Part shown: in pieces, positions 1 through 9,344 of the stretch
Position numbering within the stretch: position 1 is the stretch's first letter
How the letters are laid out: each line of letters begins with the position of its first letter
NCBI GenBank assembly: GCA_050011315.1
Contig: JBEKJI010000004.1
Span: forward strand, 1 to 64,000
Source of the DNA: Fen-549 sp050011315
GTDB lineage: Bacteria; Actinomycetota; Thermoleophilia; Gaiellales; Gaiellaceae
Direction: 5' to 3'
DNA: 64,000 nucleotides
Notes under the pieces: generated by a model
The model's database searches: none
What the model saw: only the letters and a program-made list of their open reading frames with translations
What the model was told of the DNA's origin: nothing
Position numbers and translations under genes: made by a program

Positions 1-137
1 CCTGCCAGCGGTGGAGCTTGGCCCTTTGTGGCTTGCACGTCGCTTGAGACTTCTGTTTTTCGCTCATGCGGGAACCGTTCGCCGCCAAAGTGCGGGTCCC
101 TGCTCATTCTGAGGCGACTTCCTGACACCGAGGGGGC

Positions 138-172
138 GGAAAAGGCGAGGGGCCGGCGGCGCCAGCCCCTCG
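138..172 (-). terminator. Probable terminator of eno
   Basis: On the minus strand, about 30 bases after the enolase stop, CGAGGGGC pairs with GCCCCTCG around a GC-rich loop and is followed by CCTTTTCC. Placement and the short T run fit an intrinsic terminator. From base 1 to here I see no gene. Confidence 0.6.
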
Positions 173-204
173 CTCGAGGTAACGAACTGGTTGCGCCGCC
201 CCCG

Positions 205-1488
205 CTAGCGCTTGGCGCGCGGGAAGGCGTTCCAGCCCTGATACACGGCCTTGTCGCCCAGCTCCTCTTCGATACGGAGCAGCTGGTTGTACTTGGCGAC
301 GCGGTCAGTGCGGCAGGGCGCGCCAGTCTTGATCTGGCCTACGCCGGTCGCCACCGCGAGATCGGCGATGGTCGCGTCCTCGGTCTCGCCGGAACGGTGC
401 GAGATCACAGCCGAGTAGCCGTTCGCGCGCGCCAGCTCGATGCAGTCGAGGGTCTCGGTCAGAGTCCCGATCTGGTTCAGCTTGATCAGGATAGAGTTGG
501 CGACCTTGCGCTCGATGCCGAGCTTCAGACGCTCGATATTGGTCACGAAGATGTCGTCGCCGACGAGCTGAATCCGGTCGCCCATCTTCTCGGTCATCTC
601 GGCCCAGCCCTCCCAGTCGTCCTCGGCGTGACCGTCCTCGATCGAGACGATCGGGAAGCGCTCGCACATCGAGGCGTAGTAGGAGACCATCTCGCTCGGG
701 CTCAGGTTTTTGCCTTCGCCCTCGAGCACGTAGCGGCCGTCCTTGAAGACCTCGCTCGAAGCCGGATCGAGCGCGATCGCAACCTTGTCGGCGTGACCGG
801 CCTTCTCGACCGCTTCGAGGATGGCCTCGATCGCCGCCTCGGTTGAGGGCAGGTCGGGCGCGAAGCCGCCCTCGTCGCCGACTCCGGTCGCCAGGCCGCG
901 CGAGGAGATGACACCCTTCAGGGTGTGGTAGACCTCGGCGGCGATACGCAGCGCCTCGGCGAAGCTCGTCGCTCCCACCGGCACGAGCATGAACTCCTGC
1001 AGGTCGATCGAGTTCTGGGCGTGAACACCGCCGTTGATCACGTTCAGCATCGGTATCGGCAGCGTGTTTGCATCCGGGCCGCCGAGCCAGCGGAACAGGG
1101 ACAGGTCGGCGTAGCTCGCCGCCGCCTTGGCGACCGCCAGCGAGGCGCCGAGCACCGCGTTGGCGCCGAGGCGACCCTTGTTCGGGGTCCCGTCTAGCTC
1201 GATCAGCTTCTGATCAATGCCTCGCTGATCCTCGGGATCGGCGCTCTTGAGCGCCGCGGCGATCTCACCGTTGACGTTGGCGACCGCCTTGGTGACCGCC
1301 TTGCCCGAGTAGACGCTCTTGTCACCGTCGCGCAGCTCGACCGCCTCGTGCGCGCCCGTCGAGGCGCCCGAGGGGACGATCGCGCGACCCTTATGCCCGG
1401 ACTCGAGCAGGACGTCGACCTCGACCGTCGGGTTGCCGCGCGAGTCGAGAACCTGGCGGCCGTGAACTGCGGCGATCCTGCTACTCAT
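205..1488 (-). CDS. eno: Enolase
   Basis: Phosphopyruvate hydratase of glycolysis: converts 2-phosphoglycerate to phosphoenolpyruvate in the cytosol, Mg2+ dependent. The 427-residue length is normal for bacterial enolases. Seen: N-terminal LDSRGNPTVEVDV, the mobile loop SGASTGAHEAVELRDG, GDEGGFAP, the metal-binding SIEDGHAEDDWEGW and VGDDIFVTN, and the signature HRSGETEDATIADLAVA near residue 370. The ATG start is followed by SSRIAAVHGRQ, the usual enolase opening. The stop codon of mazG overlaps this start by 4 bp, so the two are translationally coupled. The mfd-mazG-eno order is conserved in Actinobacteria. Confidence 0.98.
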   Translation of the reverse strand: MSSRIAAVHGRQVLDSRGNPTVEVDVLLESGHKGRAIVPSGASTGAHEAVELRDGDKSVYSGKAVTKAVANVNGEIAAALKSADPEDQRGIDQKLIELDGTPNKGRLGANAVLGASLAVAKAAASYADLSLFRWLGGPDANTLPIPMLNVINGGVHAQNSIDLQEFMLVPVGATSFAEALRIAAEVYHTLKGVISSRGLATGVGDEGGFAPDLPSTEAAIEAILEAVEKAGHADKVAIALDPASSEVFKDGRYVLEGEGKNLSPSEMVSYYASMCERFPIVSIEDGHAEDDWEGWAEMTEKMGDRIQLVGDDIFVTNIERLKLGIERKVANSILIKLNQIGTLTETLDCIELARANGYSAVISHRSGETEDATIADLAVATGVGQIKTGAPCRTDRVAKYNQLLRIEEELGDKAVYQGWNAFPRAKR

Positions 1489-2282
1489 CTGCTTTTCTCC
1501 TTTGCTCGATCGAAGTAAGAGTCTTGTTCCGCGAGCGTGAGCGCGGAAAATGTCTTGCCGTCGGCCTCGGCCAGCGAGGCGGCAAGCTCGACGCGGTCGC
1601 GAAAGCGGCCGGCCGCCTGCCTGAGGGCCAGCTCACCGTCGACACGGGCGAGCCGGCTCACGTTCACGCAGGCGAAGAGTACGTCACCGATCTCCTCGGC
1701 GACGTGGGGATCCGGCTCGGCGCCCGGCGCGGGCTGCCCGGCCGCCGCGATCGCCTCGGAAAGCTCGTCGAGCTCGGAGGCGAGATCGGCGAGAGCTTCG
1801 CCGAGCGTCGGGTAGTCGAAACCGACCGCGGCCGCGCGGCCCTGCAGCTTGCGCGCCACGAGAAACCCCGGCAGCCGGTCGCTGACATCGTGGAAGATGC
1901 CCTCGCGTCCTTCCTCGCCGGCCTTGATTTTCTCCCAGTTCTCGAGCACCCGCCCGGCGGTCTTTGCTTCTGTCTCGCCGAAGACGTGCGGGTGTCGGCG
2001 CACGAGCTTGTCGTGACAGCGTCGAGCCGCCTGCCCGAGATCGCCCTTGCCCTCTTCCTCGAGCAGCAGCGCGAGGAAGTAGACCTGGAAGAGCAGGTCG
2101 CCGAGCTCGTCCAGCTCCTTGGCCGCGTCCCCGGCGAGCACCGCATCGGCCACCTCGTAGGCCTCCTCGATCGTGTGGGGAACGATCGTGGCCGCGGTCT
2201 GCTCGCGATCCCACGGGCAGTCACGCCGTAGGCGCGCGGTCAGCCGATGCAGCTCGAGAAGCGCTTGCGAGAGATCGCTCAG
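1485..2282 (-). CDS. mazG: MazG nucleoside triphosphate pyrophosphohydrolase
   Basis: House-cleaning NTP pyrophosphohydrolase that releases pyrophosphate from (d)NTPs. Two all-alpha MazG domains are visible. The first has the EExxE metal motif (TIEEAYEVADAV) followed by KELDELGDLLFQ; the second has ELDELSEAI and EEIGDVLFACVN. Start problem: the first in-frame GTG (2153) lies inside the EExxE helix and would remove the hallmark CPWDREQT motif, which is encoded in frame just upstream. No ATG, GTG or TTG exists between 2153 and the upstream in-frame stop; only CTG codons do. I use the CTG at 2282, giving 265 residues, like E. coli MazG. Alternatives are another CTG or a sequence error. It overlaps eno by 4 bp. 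Confidence 0.88.
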   Translation of the reverse strand: MSDLSQALLELHRLTARLRRDCPWDREQTAATIVPHTIEEAYEVADAVLAGDAAKELDELGDLLFQVYFLALLLEEEGKGDLGQAARRCHDKLVRRHPHVFGETEAKTAGRVLENWEKIKAGEEGREGIFHDVSDRLPGFLVARKLQGRAAAVGFDYPTLGEALADLASELDELSEAIAAAGQPAPGAEPDPHVAEEIGDVLFACVNVSRLARVDGELALRQAAGRFRDRVELAASLAEADGKTFSALTLAEQDSYFDRAKEKSR

Positions 2283-2305
2283 GATCGCCCTCCGGCGCAG
2301 CGATG

Positions 2306-3325
2306 CTATGACGTCGTGGTCGTGGCGGCCGTGGAAGTGGTCGACTTGGGCGGCTCGAAACCGGCCGCGTAGGAGGTGTTGTCGGTCGCGAACTTACGTG
2401 CCTGGGCCACCCAGTTGGTGACGGCCTGCTGTTGCTTCGGGGAGAGCAGGGTCTGCTCGATCGTCGCCGAGGCCTCACTGAGCGTTTGGGTGTGCGCCGG
2501 CTTAATCGGCCCGTCCGCGCGGATGACGTGCCAGCCGAATTGGGTGTGAACCGGCTGCGAGAGGGCGCCGGTCTTGAGCGCGAACAGGGCATTCGCGAAC
2601 GCCGGTACCAGACTGGCCTTCTCCTGGACCCCGAGGCTGCCACCGCTCGTATTCGTGGAATCGGTCGAGTACTTCTTCGCCAGCTTCGCGAAGTCGGTTC
2701 CCGCCTTCAGCTGCCGGTAGATGCTTTCGGCCTGGGCCTTGGTCTTGACGAGAATGTGCGAGACGGCACGGCTCTCGCCCACCTTGTAGTTCGTCTTGTG
2801 CTCGTCGTAGTACTTCTGGATCTCGCTCTTCGAAACCTTGACGTTCTGGATCAGCTGCGTCTGCACGCGCTGGCTGATCAGGTTCTCGCGGAGGCCGTCT
2901 TTTAGCTGCTGCTCGGTCAGGTGCTCCTTACGAAGCTCCGCCTGGTACTTGACCTTGTTGCCTTTGAACTTCTGCTGGATCACCTGCTGCAAGCTACTGT
3001 TGATCTCCGCGTCGGTGACCTTGATGCCCATGTTCGCCGCCTCCTGATCGATAGCGGCGGACTGGACGAGGTAGCTCACGATCCCATCTCTGATCGACTC
3101 GTAGCCGGTGCTTCCGAGCGCGGGAAAAGCCTTTTTAGCCTGTGCGTATTGCGCCTTCGACTGAGCCATCAGCGTGTCGTACTGCGAGCGGAGGACCACC
3201 TCGTTGCCAACGACGGCGATCGCGTTCGCCGGTACTTCGCGCTTGCTCTTGCTACCGCAGGCTGCAAGCACCACCACGGCGACTACCGCGAAACCGAGGA
3301 GGGCAATGATGCGCCGAGTTTTCAT
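2306..3325 (-). CDS. PpiC/SurA-type peptidyl-prolyl isomerase lipoprotein (foldase)
   Basis: Predicted extracytoplasmic chaperone and parvulin-type prolyl isomerase, tethered to the membrane by lipid. The N-terminus MKTRRIIALLGF, a hydrophobic stretch and the lipobox LAAC (Cys near residue 23) form a lipoprotein signal. A SurA-like N-terminal chaperone region covers about 30-160. A PpiC rotamase domain covers about 185-275, with SHILVKTKAQAE, GGSLGV and FGWHVIRADG. The tail is Pro/Thr/Ser rich (STTSTAATTTTS). I prefer the ATG at 3325 over the upstream TTG at 3343 because it starts at a typical signal peptide. It lies between mfd and mazG, where M. tuberculosis carries unrelated genes. Exact ortholog name (PrsA versus SurA-like) is uncertain. 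Confidence 0.85.
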   Translation of the reverse strand: MKTRRIIALLGFAVVAVVVLAACGSKSKREVPANAIAVVGNEVVLRSQYDTLMAQSKAQYAQAKKAFPALGSTGYESIRDGIVSYLVQSAAIDQEAANMGIKVTDAEINSSLQQVIQQKFKGNKVKYQAELRKEHLTEQQLKDGLRENLISQRVQTQLIQNVKVSKSEIQKYYDEHKTNYKVGESRAVSHILVKTKAQAESIYRQLKAGTDFAKLAKKYSTDSTNTSGGSLGVQEKASLVPAFANALFALKTGALSQPVHTQFGWHVIRADGPIKPAHTQTLSEASATIEQTLLSPKQQQAVTNWVAQARKFATDNTSYAAGFEPPKSTTSTAATTTTS

Positions 3326-3353
3326 CTGGGAAAGCGCCTGCAACGAGTCTTTT

Positions 3354-6300
3354 TCACAGCGCCCGGCGCGCGGCGAGTATAGCAGCGAGCAGTTCGCCGG
3401 CCGCGCCGAAAGAGGAGCCGCGCAACGTCACCTCTCGTCGCGACGAGCTGTAGACGACCGTCTCCACCCGATTTCTGAGCTCGCGCAGCTCGACCGAGCC
3501 CAGCACGAGCGGGCCGACGCTCACACGGCCGTCGCGGAAGACGAGAAAATCCGCGCCTATTTGAGCCAGACCGAGTTTCGCGCGCTGGATCGCGAAGAGG
3601 TTGGCGACGGGCTCCGGCAGTGGCCCGAAACGATCCTCGCAGGAAGCCTCCAGCTCGCGCAGCTCGTCCTCGTCCTCGACCAGCGCCAGTCTTCGGTGCA
3701 GGTCGATCTTGAGCGCCTCCGAGGGCACGTAGCCGGCGGGGATGTAAGCGTCGATGCGGGCGTCGATACGGAGCGGGCGCGGCGTGGCGCGGTGCCGGCC
3801 GGAGAGCTCGGCGACCGCCTCCTCGAGCATCTCCACGTAGAGCTCGAAGCCCACCGCGGCCACGTGGCCGGACTGCTCGCCGCCGAGTAGCTCGCCCGCG
3901 CCTCGCAGCTCGAGGTCGCGCATGGCGATCGCCAGACCGGCTCCCAGCTCGGTGTGATCGGCAAGCGTAGCCAGGCGTATACGCGCCTCGTGCGAAAGCT
4001 CCTCGGCGCTCGGGTAGAGCAGGTAGGCGTGGGCGACGCGATCGGAACGGCCGACGCGGCCGCGAATCTGGTAGAGCTGAGCCAGCCCGAGCGCGTCCGC
4101 CCGCTCGACTATCAGAGTGTTCGCGTGCGGGATATCGAGCCCCGACTCGATGATCGTCGTCGAGACGAGCAGGTCGGCCTCGCCGTGCAGGAAGGTGAGC
4201 ATGCACTCCTCGAGCTCCCGCTCACGCATCTTGCCGTGAGCAACGACGATCGACAGCCCGGGGCAGAGCTGACGCAGGCGCTCCGCGGTCTCCTCGATCG
4301 TCTCGACCCTGTTGTGCAGGTAGAAGGATTGGCCGTCGCGCGCATGCTCACGCTCGAGCGCGTTTTTCACCAGCTCCTCGTCGTACACGCCGACGTAGGT
4401 CCGGATCGGCTGACGGCCCTCGGGCGGAGTCTCGATCGTGGAGATGTCGCGCAGGCCGGCGAGCGACATGTGCAGCGTGCGCGGTATTGGCGTTGCGGTC
4501 AGCGTGAGCACGTCCACCTCGAGCCTGAGCGAGCGGAGAAGCTCCTTCTGGGCGACGCCGAAACGCTGCTCTTCGTCCAGCACCACCAGACCAAGGCTCT
4601 TCGGGATGACGTCACGCGAGAGCACGCGATGGGTGCCGATCAGAATGTCGATCTTTCCCTCGCTGAAGTCGGCCAGAATGCGCTTGATCTCGGAAGCCTT
4701 ACGGAAGCGCGAGACCATCTCGACACGCACCGGAAAGTCGCGGTAGCGCTCGCGGAAGGTATTCCAGTGCTGCTCGGCGAGCACGGTCGTCGGCGCCAGC
4801 ACGAGCACCTGGCGCCCGGCGAGAGTGACGGCAAAGGCCGCGCGAACGGCGATCTCCGTTTTACCGAAGCCGACGTCGCCGCAGATCAGGCGGTCCATCG
4901 GCCGTGGCGCCTCCAGATCCTCTTTGACCGCTTCGATCGCTCGCTCCTGATCGTCGGTCTCGCGGAAGGGGAAGCTGGCCTCGAGCTGGCCGAGCCACTC
5001 GTGTTCGAGCTCGTAGGCGATTCCCTCTACCTGCTGCCGCTGCGCGTAGAGCGAGATCAACTCGCCGGCCAGCTCGCGCACGTTGACGCGGGCGCGCGAC
5101 TTGAGCAGCTGCCAGGCCTTGCCGCCTAGCTTGGATAGCGCCGGCGCTTTGCCGTCGGCGCCGATGTAGCGCGAGACTTTGGCGATCTGCTCGTGAGGGA
5201 CGTAGAGGCGGTCGTCGCCCTTGAAGCCGAGCAGCAGGTAGTCGCGCGTAACGCCCGCCACCTCCTTCGTCTCGAAGGCGATCAGCCTGCCGACACCCTG
5301 GTCCTCGTGCACGACGTAGTCGCCCGGACGCAGCTCGGAGAACGACTGCAGAGCACGTCCGACCCGTGGCGCTGCACGTGACGGGCGCTTGCGGAAGACC
5401 TGCGTCTCGGGGAGCAGCGCGAGCCCGAGCTCCCTCCAGACGAACCCGCGCCGGGCCGGCGAGACCGCGAAGCGCAGCTCTCCCTCCCGGGCCAGCTCTT
5501 CTCCTTCCTCCAGAAGCGGCGCCGACAGCGTGCGCAAACGGCTCCCCGTGCGCAGCGCCTCTCCGCGGTGCGAGAAGGCGACGACGACACGCAGTCCAGC
5601 GCGCACGAAGGAGGCGAGATCACGCTCGGCTTCGCTCAGGCCGCGCGCCGCGATCGCAGGCCGCTGCACCTCAAAGGAGAACGGCTGCCCGCGCGGGAAC
5701 GGGTCGAGCTCGCTCACCCCCTCGAGAGGTAGCGGCTCGATCTCGAGCTCCTCGCGCCAGACGCGCTCGACCTCCTCGCGCTGCCAGACGAGATCGGGCA
5801 CGGCGTCGAGCGACGGGACGAGCGGGAGCGGGGGCAGGCTCGCGCCGTGCTCTTCGAACGCCGCCGCCACGAGATCGGATCTCCATTCCGAGGCCGGATG
5901 GATCAGCACCTCCTCGACCTCGTGCAGGGTGCGCTGCGTGAAGGGTGAGAAGGCCCTCATCTGCTCGACCTCATCGCCGAATAGCTCGATACGGAGGGGA
6001 TCGCGCCCGCTCGAGGGGAAGACGTCGACGAGACCGCCACGAACGGCGAACTGACCGCGCTCCTCGGCTCTTTCGACCCGCTCGTAGCCGGCCGCGGTGA
6101 GATCGCCTGCGATCTCGTCCAGGCTCTTCAGATCGCCGAGGCGAAGGCGGATCGCCCGGGGCCGGGCCTCGGGCGGCGGCATCCCCTCGGCAAGAGCCGC
6201 CGCGGAAACGCAGACGAGACCGCCCGCCTCGAGCACCTCGAGCGCTCGGGCACGCTCGCCGATCAGGTGGGCAGCCGGGGTGAGCCCGGAATCCCAGCGC

Positions 6301-6557
6301 ACGCCGCGGCTGGGCAGGAAGGCCACCTGCTCGACCCCGAGAAACCAGCCCGCGGCCTCGGCGAGATCTCGGGCAGCCTCATCGTCGGCGACGGCGATCA
6401 CGAGCGAGCGCTCGAGCAGCTCGTAGAGAGCGCTGGCGAGGAGCGGCAGCGCCGGCTCGGATACCCGAGCCCGGGCGGGTAGTGAGGCGGCCAGACTGGC
6501 GAGCCGCTCGAGGCTTGCGAGCTCGCGGACGAAAGCGTGAAGAACCGGCCGGACCAT
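3354..6557 (-). CDS. mfd: Transcription-repair coupling factor Mfd
   Basis: DNA translocase that removes RNA polymerase stalled at lesions and recruits UvrA. Domains in order: a UvrB-like N-terminal region (about 1-320); the CarD-like RNA-polymerase-interaction domain (LRPGDYVVHEDQGVGRL, about 410-480); an SF2 helicase motor with Walker A GDVGFGKTEIA and DEEQ box VLDEEQRFGV; a helicase C domain; and the TRCF C-terminal domain. About 1067 residues is slightly short but complete. I choose the ATG at 6557, preceded by GGAGGT on the minus strand, over the GTG at 6614. It is divergent from the XRE regulator and co-directional with the foldase, mazG and eno. Confidence 0.96.
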   Translation of the reverse strand: MVRPVLHAFVRELASLERLASLAASLPARARVSEPALPLLASALYELLERSLVIAVADDEAARDLAEAAGWFLGVEQVAFLPSRGVRWDSGLTPAAHLIGERARALEVLEAGGLVCVSAAALAEGMPPPEARPRAIRLRLGDLKSLDEIAGDLTAAGYERVERAEERGQFAVRGGLVDVFPSSGRDPLRIELFGDEVEQMRAFSPFTQRTLHEVEEVLIHPASEWRSDLVAAAFEEHGASLPPLPLVPSLDAVPDLVWQREEVERVWREELEIEPLPLEGVSELDPFPRGQPFSFEVQRPAIAARGLSEAERDLASFVRAGLRVVVAFSHRGEALRTGSRLRTLSAPLLEEGEELAREGELRFAVSPARRGFVWRELGLALLPETQVFRKRPSRAAPRVGRALQSFSELRPGDYVVHEDQGVGRLIAFETKEVAGVTRDYLLLGFKGDDRLYVPHEQIAKVSRYIGADGKAPALSKLGGKAWQLLKSRARVNVRELAGELISLYAQRQQVEGIAYELEHEWLGQLEASFPFRETDDQERAIEAVKEDLEAPRPMDRLICGDVGFGKTEIAVRAAFAVTLAGRQVLVLAPTTVLAEQHWNTFRERYRDFPVRVEMVSRFRKASEIKRILADFSEGKIDILIGTHRVLSRDVIPKSLGLVVLDEEQRFGVAQKELLRSLRLEVDVLTLTATPIPRTLHMSLAGLRDISTIETPPEGRQPIRTYVGVYDEELVKNALEREHARDGQSFYLHNRVETIEETAERLRQLCPGLSIVVAHGKMRERELEECMLTFLHGEADLLVSTTIIESGLDIPHANTLIVERADALGLAQLYQIRGRVGRSDRVAHAYLLYPSAEELSHEARIRLATLADHTELGAGLAIAMRDLELRGAGELLGGEQSGHVAAVGFELYVEMLEEAVAELSGRHRATPRPLRIDARIDAYIPAGYVPSEALKIDLHRRLALVEDEDELRELEASCEDRFGPLPEPVANLFAIQRAKLGLAQIGADFLVFRDGRVSVGPLVLGSVELRELRNRVETVVYSSSRREVTLRGSSFGAAGELLAAILAARRAL

Positions 6558-6651
6558 GACTTTGGCGGGACCTCCGTCCCGCAGGGGCAGTTTAGCCTCC
6601 GGCTCGCGCGCCACTCCGTCTGACTTCTGGCACCTCTGACCACTACCGATG

Positions 6652-6680
6652 TTGACGTTGGCGAAACGGGCAGCGACACT
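6652..6680 (+). promoter_or_regulatory. Predicted promoter of the XRE-TPR gene (leaderless)
   Basis: TTGACG (6652-6657), a 17-base spacer, then GACACT (6675-6680). Six bases later comes the GTG start at 6687, with no Shine-Dalgarno, so the transcript would start at or near the start codon. The -10 hexamer keeps only the A2 and T6 positions. Inference from spacing. Confidence 0.4.
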
Positions 6681-6686
6681 TGACAG

Positions 6687-7970
6687 GTGACCGAGTCAAA
6701 CGGCGAGACCATCGGCGAGCGACTTCGGCGCCTTCGACTGGAGCGTGGGCTCTCGCAGCGGCAGATCTCGTCGCGCGGTGTTTCGAACGCCTACATCTCG
6801 CGTATCGAGGCCGGGACGCGCGTCCCCTCCGTAAAAGCCATCCGCGAGCTGGCCAAGAAGCTCGGCGTCACCCCCGACCTCCTCGAGCGGGGCGTCGATG
6901 CCAATCCACGCGAGGAAAGAGAGGTACGAGCACTACGGGCGGAGGTGGCCTTACGCCTGGACGACGACGTCGGCACCGCCGAACGCCTGTTACTGCCGAT
7001 TCTCGAAGAGGCCGAACGCGATAGCGACGAACGCGCCAACACTCGCGCGCGGCTTTTACTCGGCCTGGCCGCATGTCAGCGCAACGACAACGAGCGAGCG
7101 CTCGAATGCCTGCTGCCATTGATCGCGGAGAAGAGGCTCAACCCGATCGCCGATCCAGAGCTCTTCCGCGCGGCCGCCCGTTGCCTGGGCGCCGCCGGTA
7201 GGCAGCGCGAGGCGGTCGAATCGCTAGAAAAAGCGCTGGCGAGCGCCGAGAAGCTGGTCGGGCCCAGCTCGGCGCTAGCCGCCGCCTTCGCCTCCGATCT
7301 GGCCTCGTTGCTGGCTCAATCGGGCTCTGGCGAGGAGGCCAGCAAGTTGCTCTCGCGCACGCTCGAGCAAACCGAACAGCCACGCGATCCAAACGAGCAG
7401 GCCCGCATCTTCAAGAAGCAGGCGCAGGCGGCGCGCGAGGAGCACGACATGCGTGGCGAGCTCGCGGCGCTCAGGAGAGCATTGGCTTCACTCGAAGCGA
7501 GTGAGAACGCCCGCGGGCTTGCGCGGGCGCACCTGCTCTACGCGCACATGCTCACAGAGGCAGGCAAGGCTAGCGACGCACTCGCGAACATTGAGCTGGC
7601 GGAGTCCTACCTGCTCGGCGGCGAGACAGAGACAGAGGGCTTCCGCATCCGCCGCGAGCGGGCGCGAGCCTCGCTGAGGAGCGGCAACCCCGAGGAAGCG
7701 ATCGCGCTCGCCCGGTCGGCGCTGGCGATCACCGCAGTGATCGACTCCGTCGAGCGCGGCGGCGCGCACTGGACGCTGGCCGAGGCATTAGCGGCAATGG
7801 GTCAGGTAGCCGCCGCCGAGGTCGAGGTCGGGAAGGCGTTGTCACTACTGCGCTCGGCCGACCCGCGGGTAGCCAGCAAGCTCCTGCGTTGGTGGGCGAA
7901 GATCCTGCGCCAGAGCGGGCGCAACGACGAGGCATTCGCCGTGCTGGAAGAAGCTCTCCTGCTGAGCTAG
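6687..7970 (+). CDS. XRE-family transcriptional regulator with TPR-like array
   Basis: Putative DNA-binding regulator of 427 residues. Residues about 9-65 form a Cro/CI-type helix-turn-helix (GLSQRQISSRGVSNAYISRI, then LAKKLGVTPDLLERG). The remainder is alpha-helical with repeating Ala/Leu/Glu-rich TPR-like hairpins to the C-terminus, the architecture of peptide- or ligand-sensing XRE-TPR regulators. The GTG start has no Shine-Dalgarno and lies six bases after a possible -10 box. It is a lone rightward gene between mfd and pth, convergent with pth, and its stop is directly next to the pth stop (TAGCTA) with no spacer. Target genes unknown. Confidence 0.82.
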   Translation: MTESNGETIGERLRRLRLERGLSQRQISSRGVSNAYISRIEAGTRVPSVKAIRELAKKLGVTPDLLERGVDANPREEREVRALRAEVALRLDDDVGTAERLLLPILEEAERDSDERANTRARLLLGLAACQRNDNERALECLLPLIAEKRLNPIADPELFRAAARCLGAAGRQREAVESLEKALASAEKLVGPSSALAAAFASDLASLLAQSGSGEEASKLLSRTLEQTEQPRDPNEQARIFKKQAQAAREEHDMRGELAALRRALASLEASENARGLARAHLLYAHMLTEAGKASDALANIELAESYLLGGETETEGFRIRRERARASLRSGNPEEAIALARSALAITAVIDSVERGGAHWTLAEALAAMGQVAAAEVEVGKALSLLRSADPRVASKLLRWWAKILRQSGRNDEAFAVLEEALLLS

Positions 7971-8570
7971 CTAACGCTCGTTGAAGCGCGCCTGCGCCGC
8001 TTCCAGACCTTCGCCGACGAGCAGCTCGACGGCGTCGGCGGCGCGAGCGACTATCTCACCCAGATCGACCTCGGACTCGAAATCGGAGAGCACGAAGTCG
8101 GCGACCGAGCGCCGGTCGCCGCGACCGGGCCGGCCGACACCGATGCGAAGGCGCAGGAACTCCTTTGTCCCGAGCGCCTGGGCGATCGAGCGCAGGCCGT
8201 TGTGACCGGCAAGGCCCCCGCCCAGCCGCAGCTGCAAGCGGCCGGGCGCCAGATCGACCTCGTCGTGCATGACGAGCAGTTTCTCCGGGACAAGCTTGAA
8301 GAAGCGCAGCGCAGCCGCAACCGAGCGGCCGGACTCGTTCATGTAGGTCTCCGGCTCGAGCAGTGCGGCGCGTTTCCCCTCCAACCTCAGCTCCGCCAGC
8401 CGCCCGAAGAACTTGCCTCGAAAGCGACCGTCGTGGCGACGGGCAAGCTCGTCGGCGACCATGAAGCCGATGTTGTGACGATTGACCGAGTACTCGCGTC
8501 CGGGGTTTCCGAGTCCAGCGACAAGCAGATCCAACGTCGAGACCGCTTCGCCTCGACGAAACCAGCTCAT
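7971..8570 (-). CDS. pth: Peptidyl-tRNA hydrolase
   Basis: Recycles tRNA by hydrolysing peptidyl-tRNA released from stalled ribosomes. The 199-residue length is typical. Seen: LLVAGLGNPGREYSVNRHNIG with the catalytic His of the NRHNIGF motif, ETYMNESG, VMHDEVDLAPG carrying the conserved Asp, and GGLAGHNGLRSI. The ATG directly follows the stop of rplY (TAG-ATG). A possible later start inside MSWFRRGEAVSTLDLLVAG cannot be excluded. The rplY-pth pair is conserved in Actinobacteria. Confidence 0.96.
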   Translation of the reverse strand: MSWFRRGEAVSTLDLLVAGLGNPGREYSVNRHNIGFMVADELARRHDGRFRGKFFGRLAELRLEGKRAALLEPETYMNESGRSVAAALRFFKLVPEKLLVMHDEVDLAPGRLQLRLGGGLAGHNGLRSIAQALGTKEFLRLRIGVGRPGRGDRRSVADFVLSDFESEVDLGEIVARAADAVELLVGEGLEAAQARFNER

Positions 8571-9263
8571 CTACTCGGAGGGAGCTTCGCCCTCGTCCGC
8601 CGGGCCCTCGCCCTCGGCGGCCTCTTCACCCTCGGCGGCCTCTTCGGCTTCCGCGGCGGCGGCCTCGGCTTCGGCTGCCTCGATCTCCTCCAGCGCGCGA
8701 GAGGGCGGCGTCACGGTGACGATGAGCGTGTCGGGCTCGTCGAGGAAGACGGCGCCCTTGGGCGCTGCCAGATCGGAGAGGTGTAACGAGTCGCCGATCT
8801 CGAGCGAGCTTATGTCGACCTCGATCTGATCGGGGACTTCGCCCGGCAAAGCTTCTACGGCGAGCTCGCGCGCGGCCGGCGCGACGATTCCGCCTGCCTT
8901 TGAGCCCAGCGCTTCGCCCACGAGCGTCACGGCTACGGCGGCGTGGATCGTCTCGTCGAGACGGACGACCTGGAGGTCGAAGTGCAGGAGGCCGCCACGA
9001 GCCGGATCGCGCTGGTAGTCCTTGAGAATCGACGGATGCGCTTTCTTCTCACCGGCGACGACGACGTCGAGGATCGCGTGTGCTCCATGCTCGCCGGTCA
9101 ATGCGCGACGCAGTTCCGGCTCGGGTACGGCGATCGCTCGCGCCTTCAGCTCGCGCCCATAGAGAACGCCGGGCACCAGCCCTTCATGGCGCAAGCGCCG
9201 GTTGGCAGCGGAACCTCGCTGCGCGCGTTCTTGAACCTCGAGCTTGACTCTCTCAGTGGCCAC
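8571..9263 (-). CDS. rplY: 50S ribosomal protein L25/general stress protein Ctc
   Basis: Binds 5S rRNA in the large subunit. It is the long CTC/TL5 form (230 residues): an N-terminal L25 barrel (about 1-95, RGSAANRRLRHEGLVPGVLYG) and a C-terminal TL5 beta domain (about 100-190, VDISSLEIGDSLHLSDL), then a very acidic Glu/Ala tail (about 195-230), as in other actinobacterial Ctc proteins. Its stop abuts the pth start. Confidence 0.96.
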   Translation of the reverse strand: MATERVKLEVQERAQRGSAANRRLRHEGLVPGVLYGRELKARAIAVPEPELRRALTGEHGAHAILDVVVAGEKKAHPSILKDYQRDPARGGLLHFDLQVVRLDETIHAAVAVTLVGEALGSKAGGIVAPAARELAVEALPGEVPDQIEVDISSLEIGDSLHLSDLAAPKGAVFLDEPDTLIVTVTPPSRALEEIEAAEAEAAAAEAEEAAEGEEAAEGEGPADEGEAPSE

Positions 9264-9344
9264 GGCGGCGAAGTGTAGCGACCTGGACGCATTGCGCGAC
9301 CCGCTAGGCGAAGCAGGTCGCTACACAATGGCTTCGGCGGCAGG

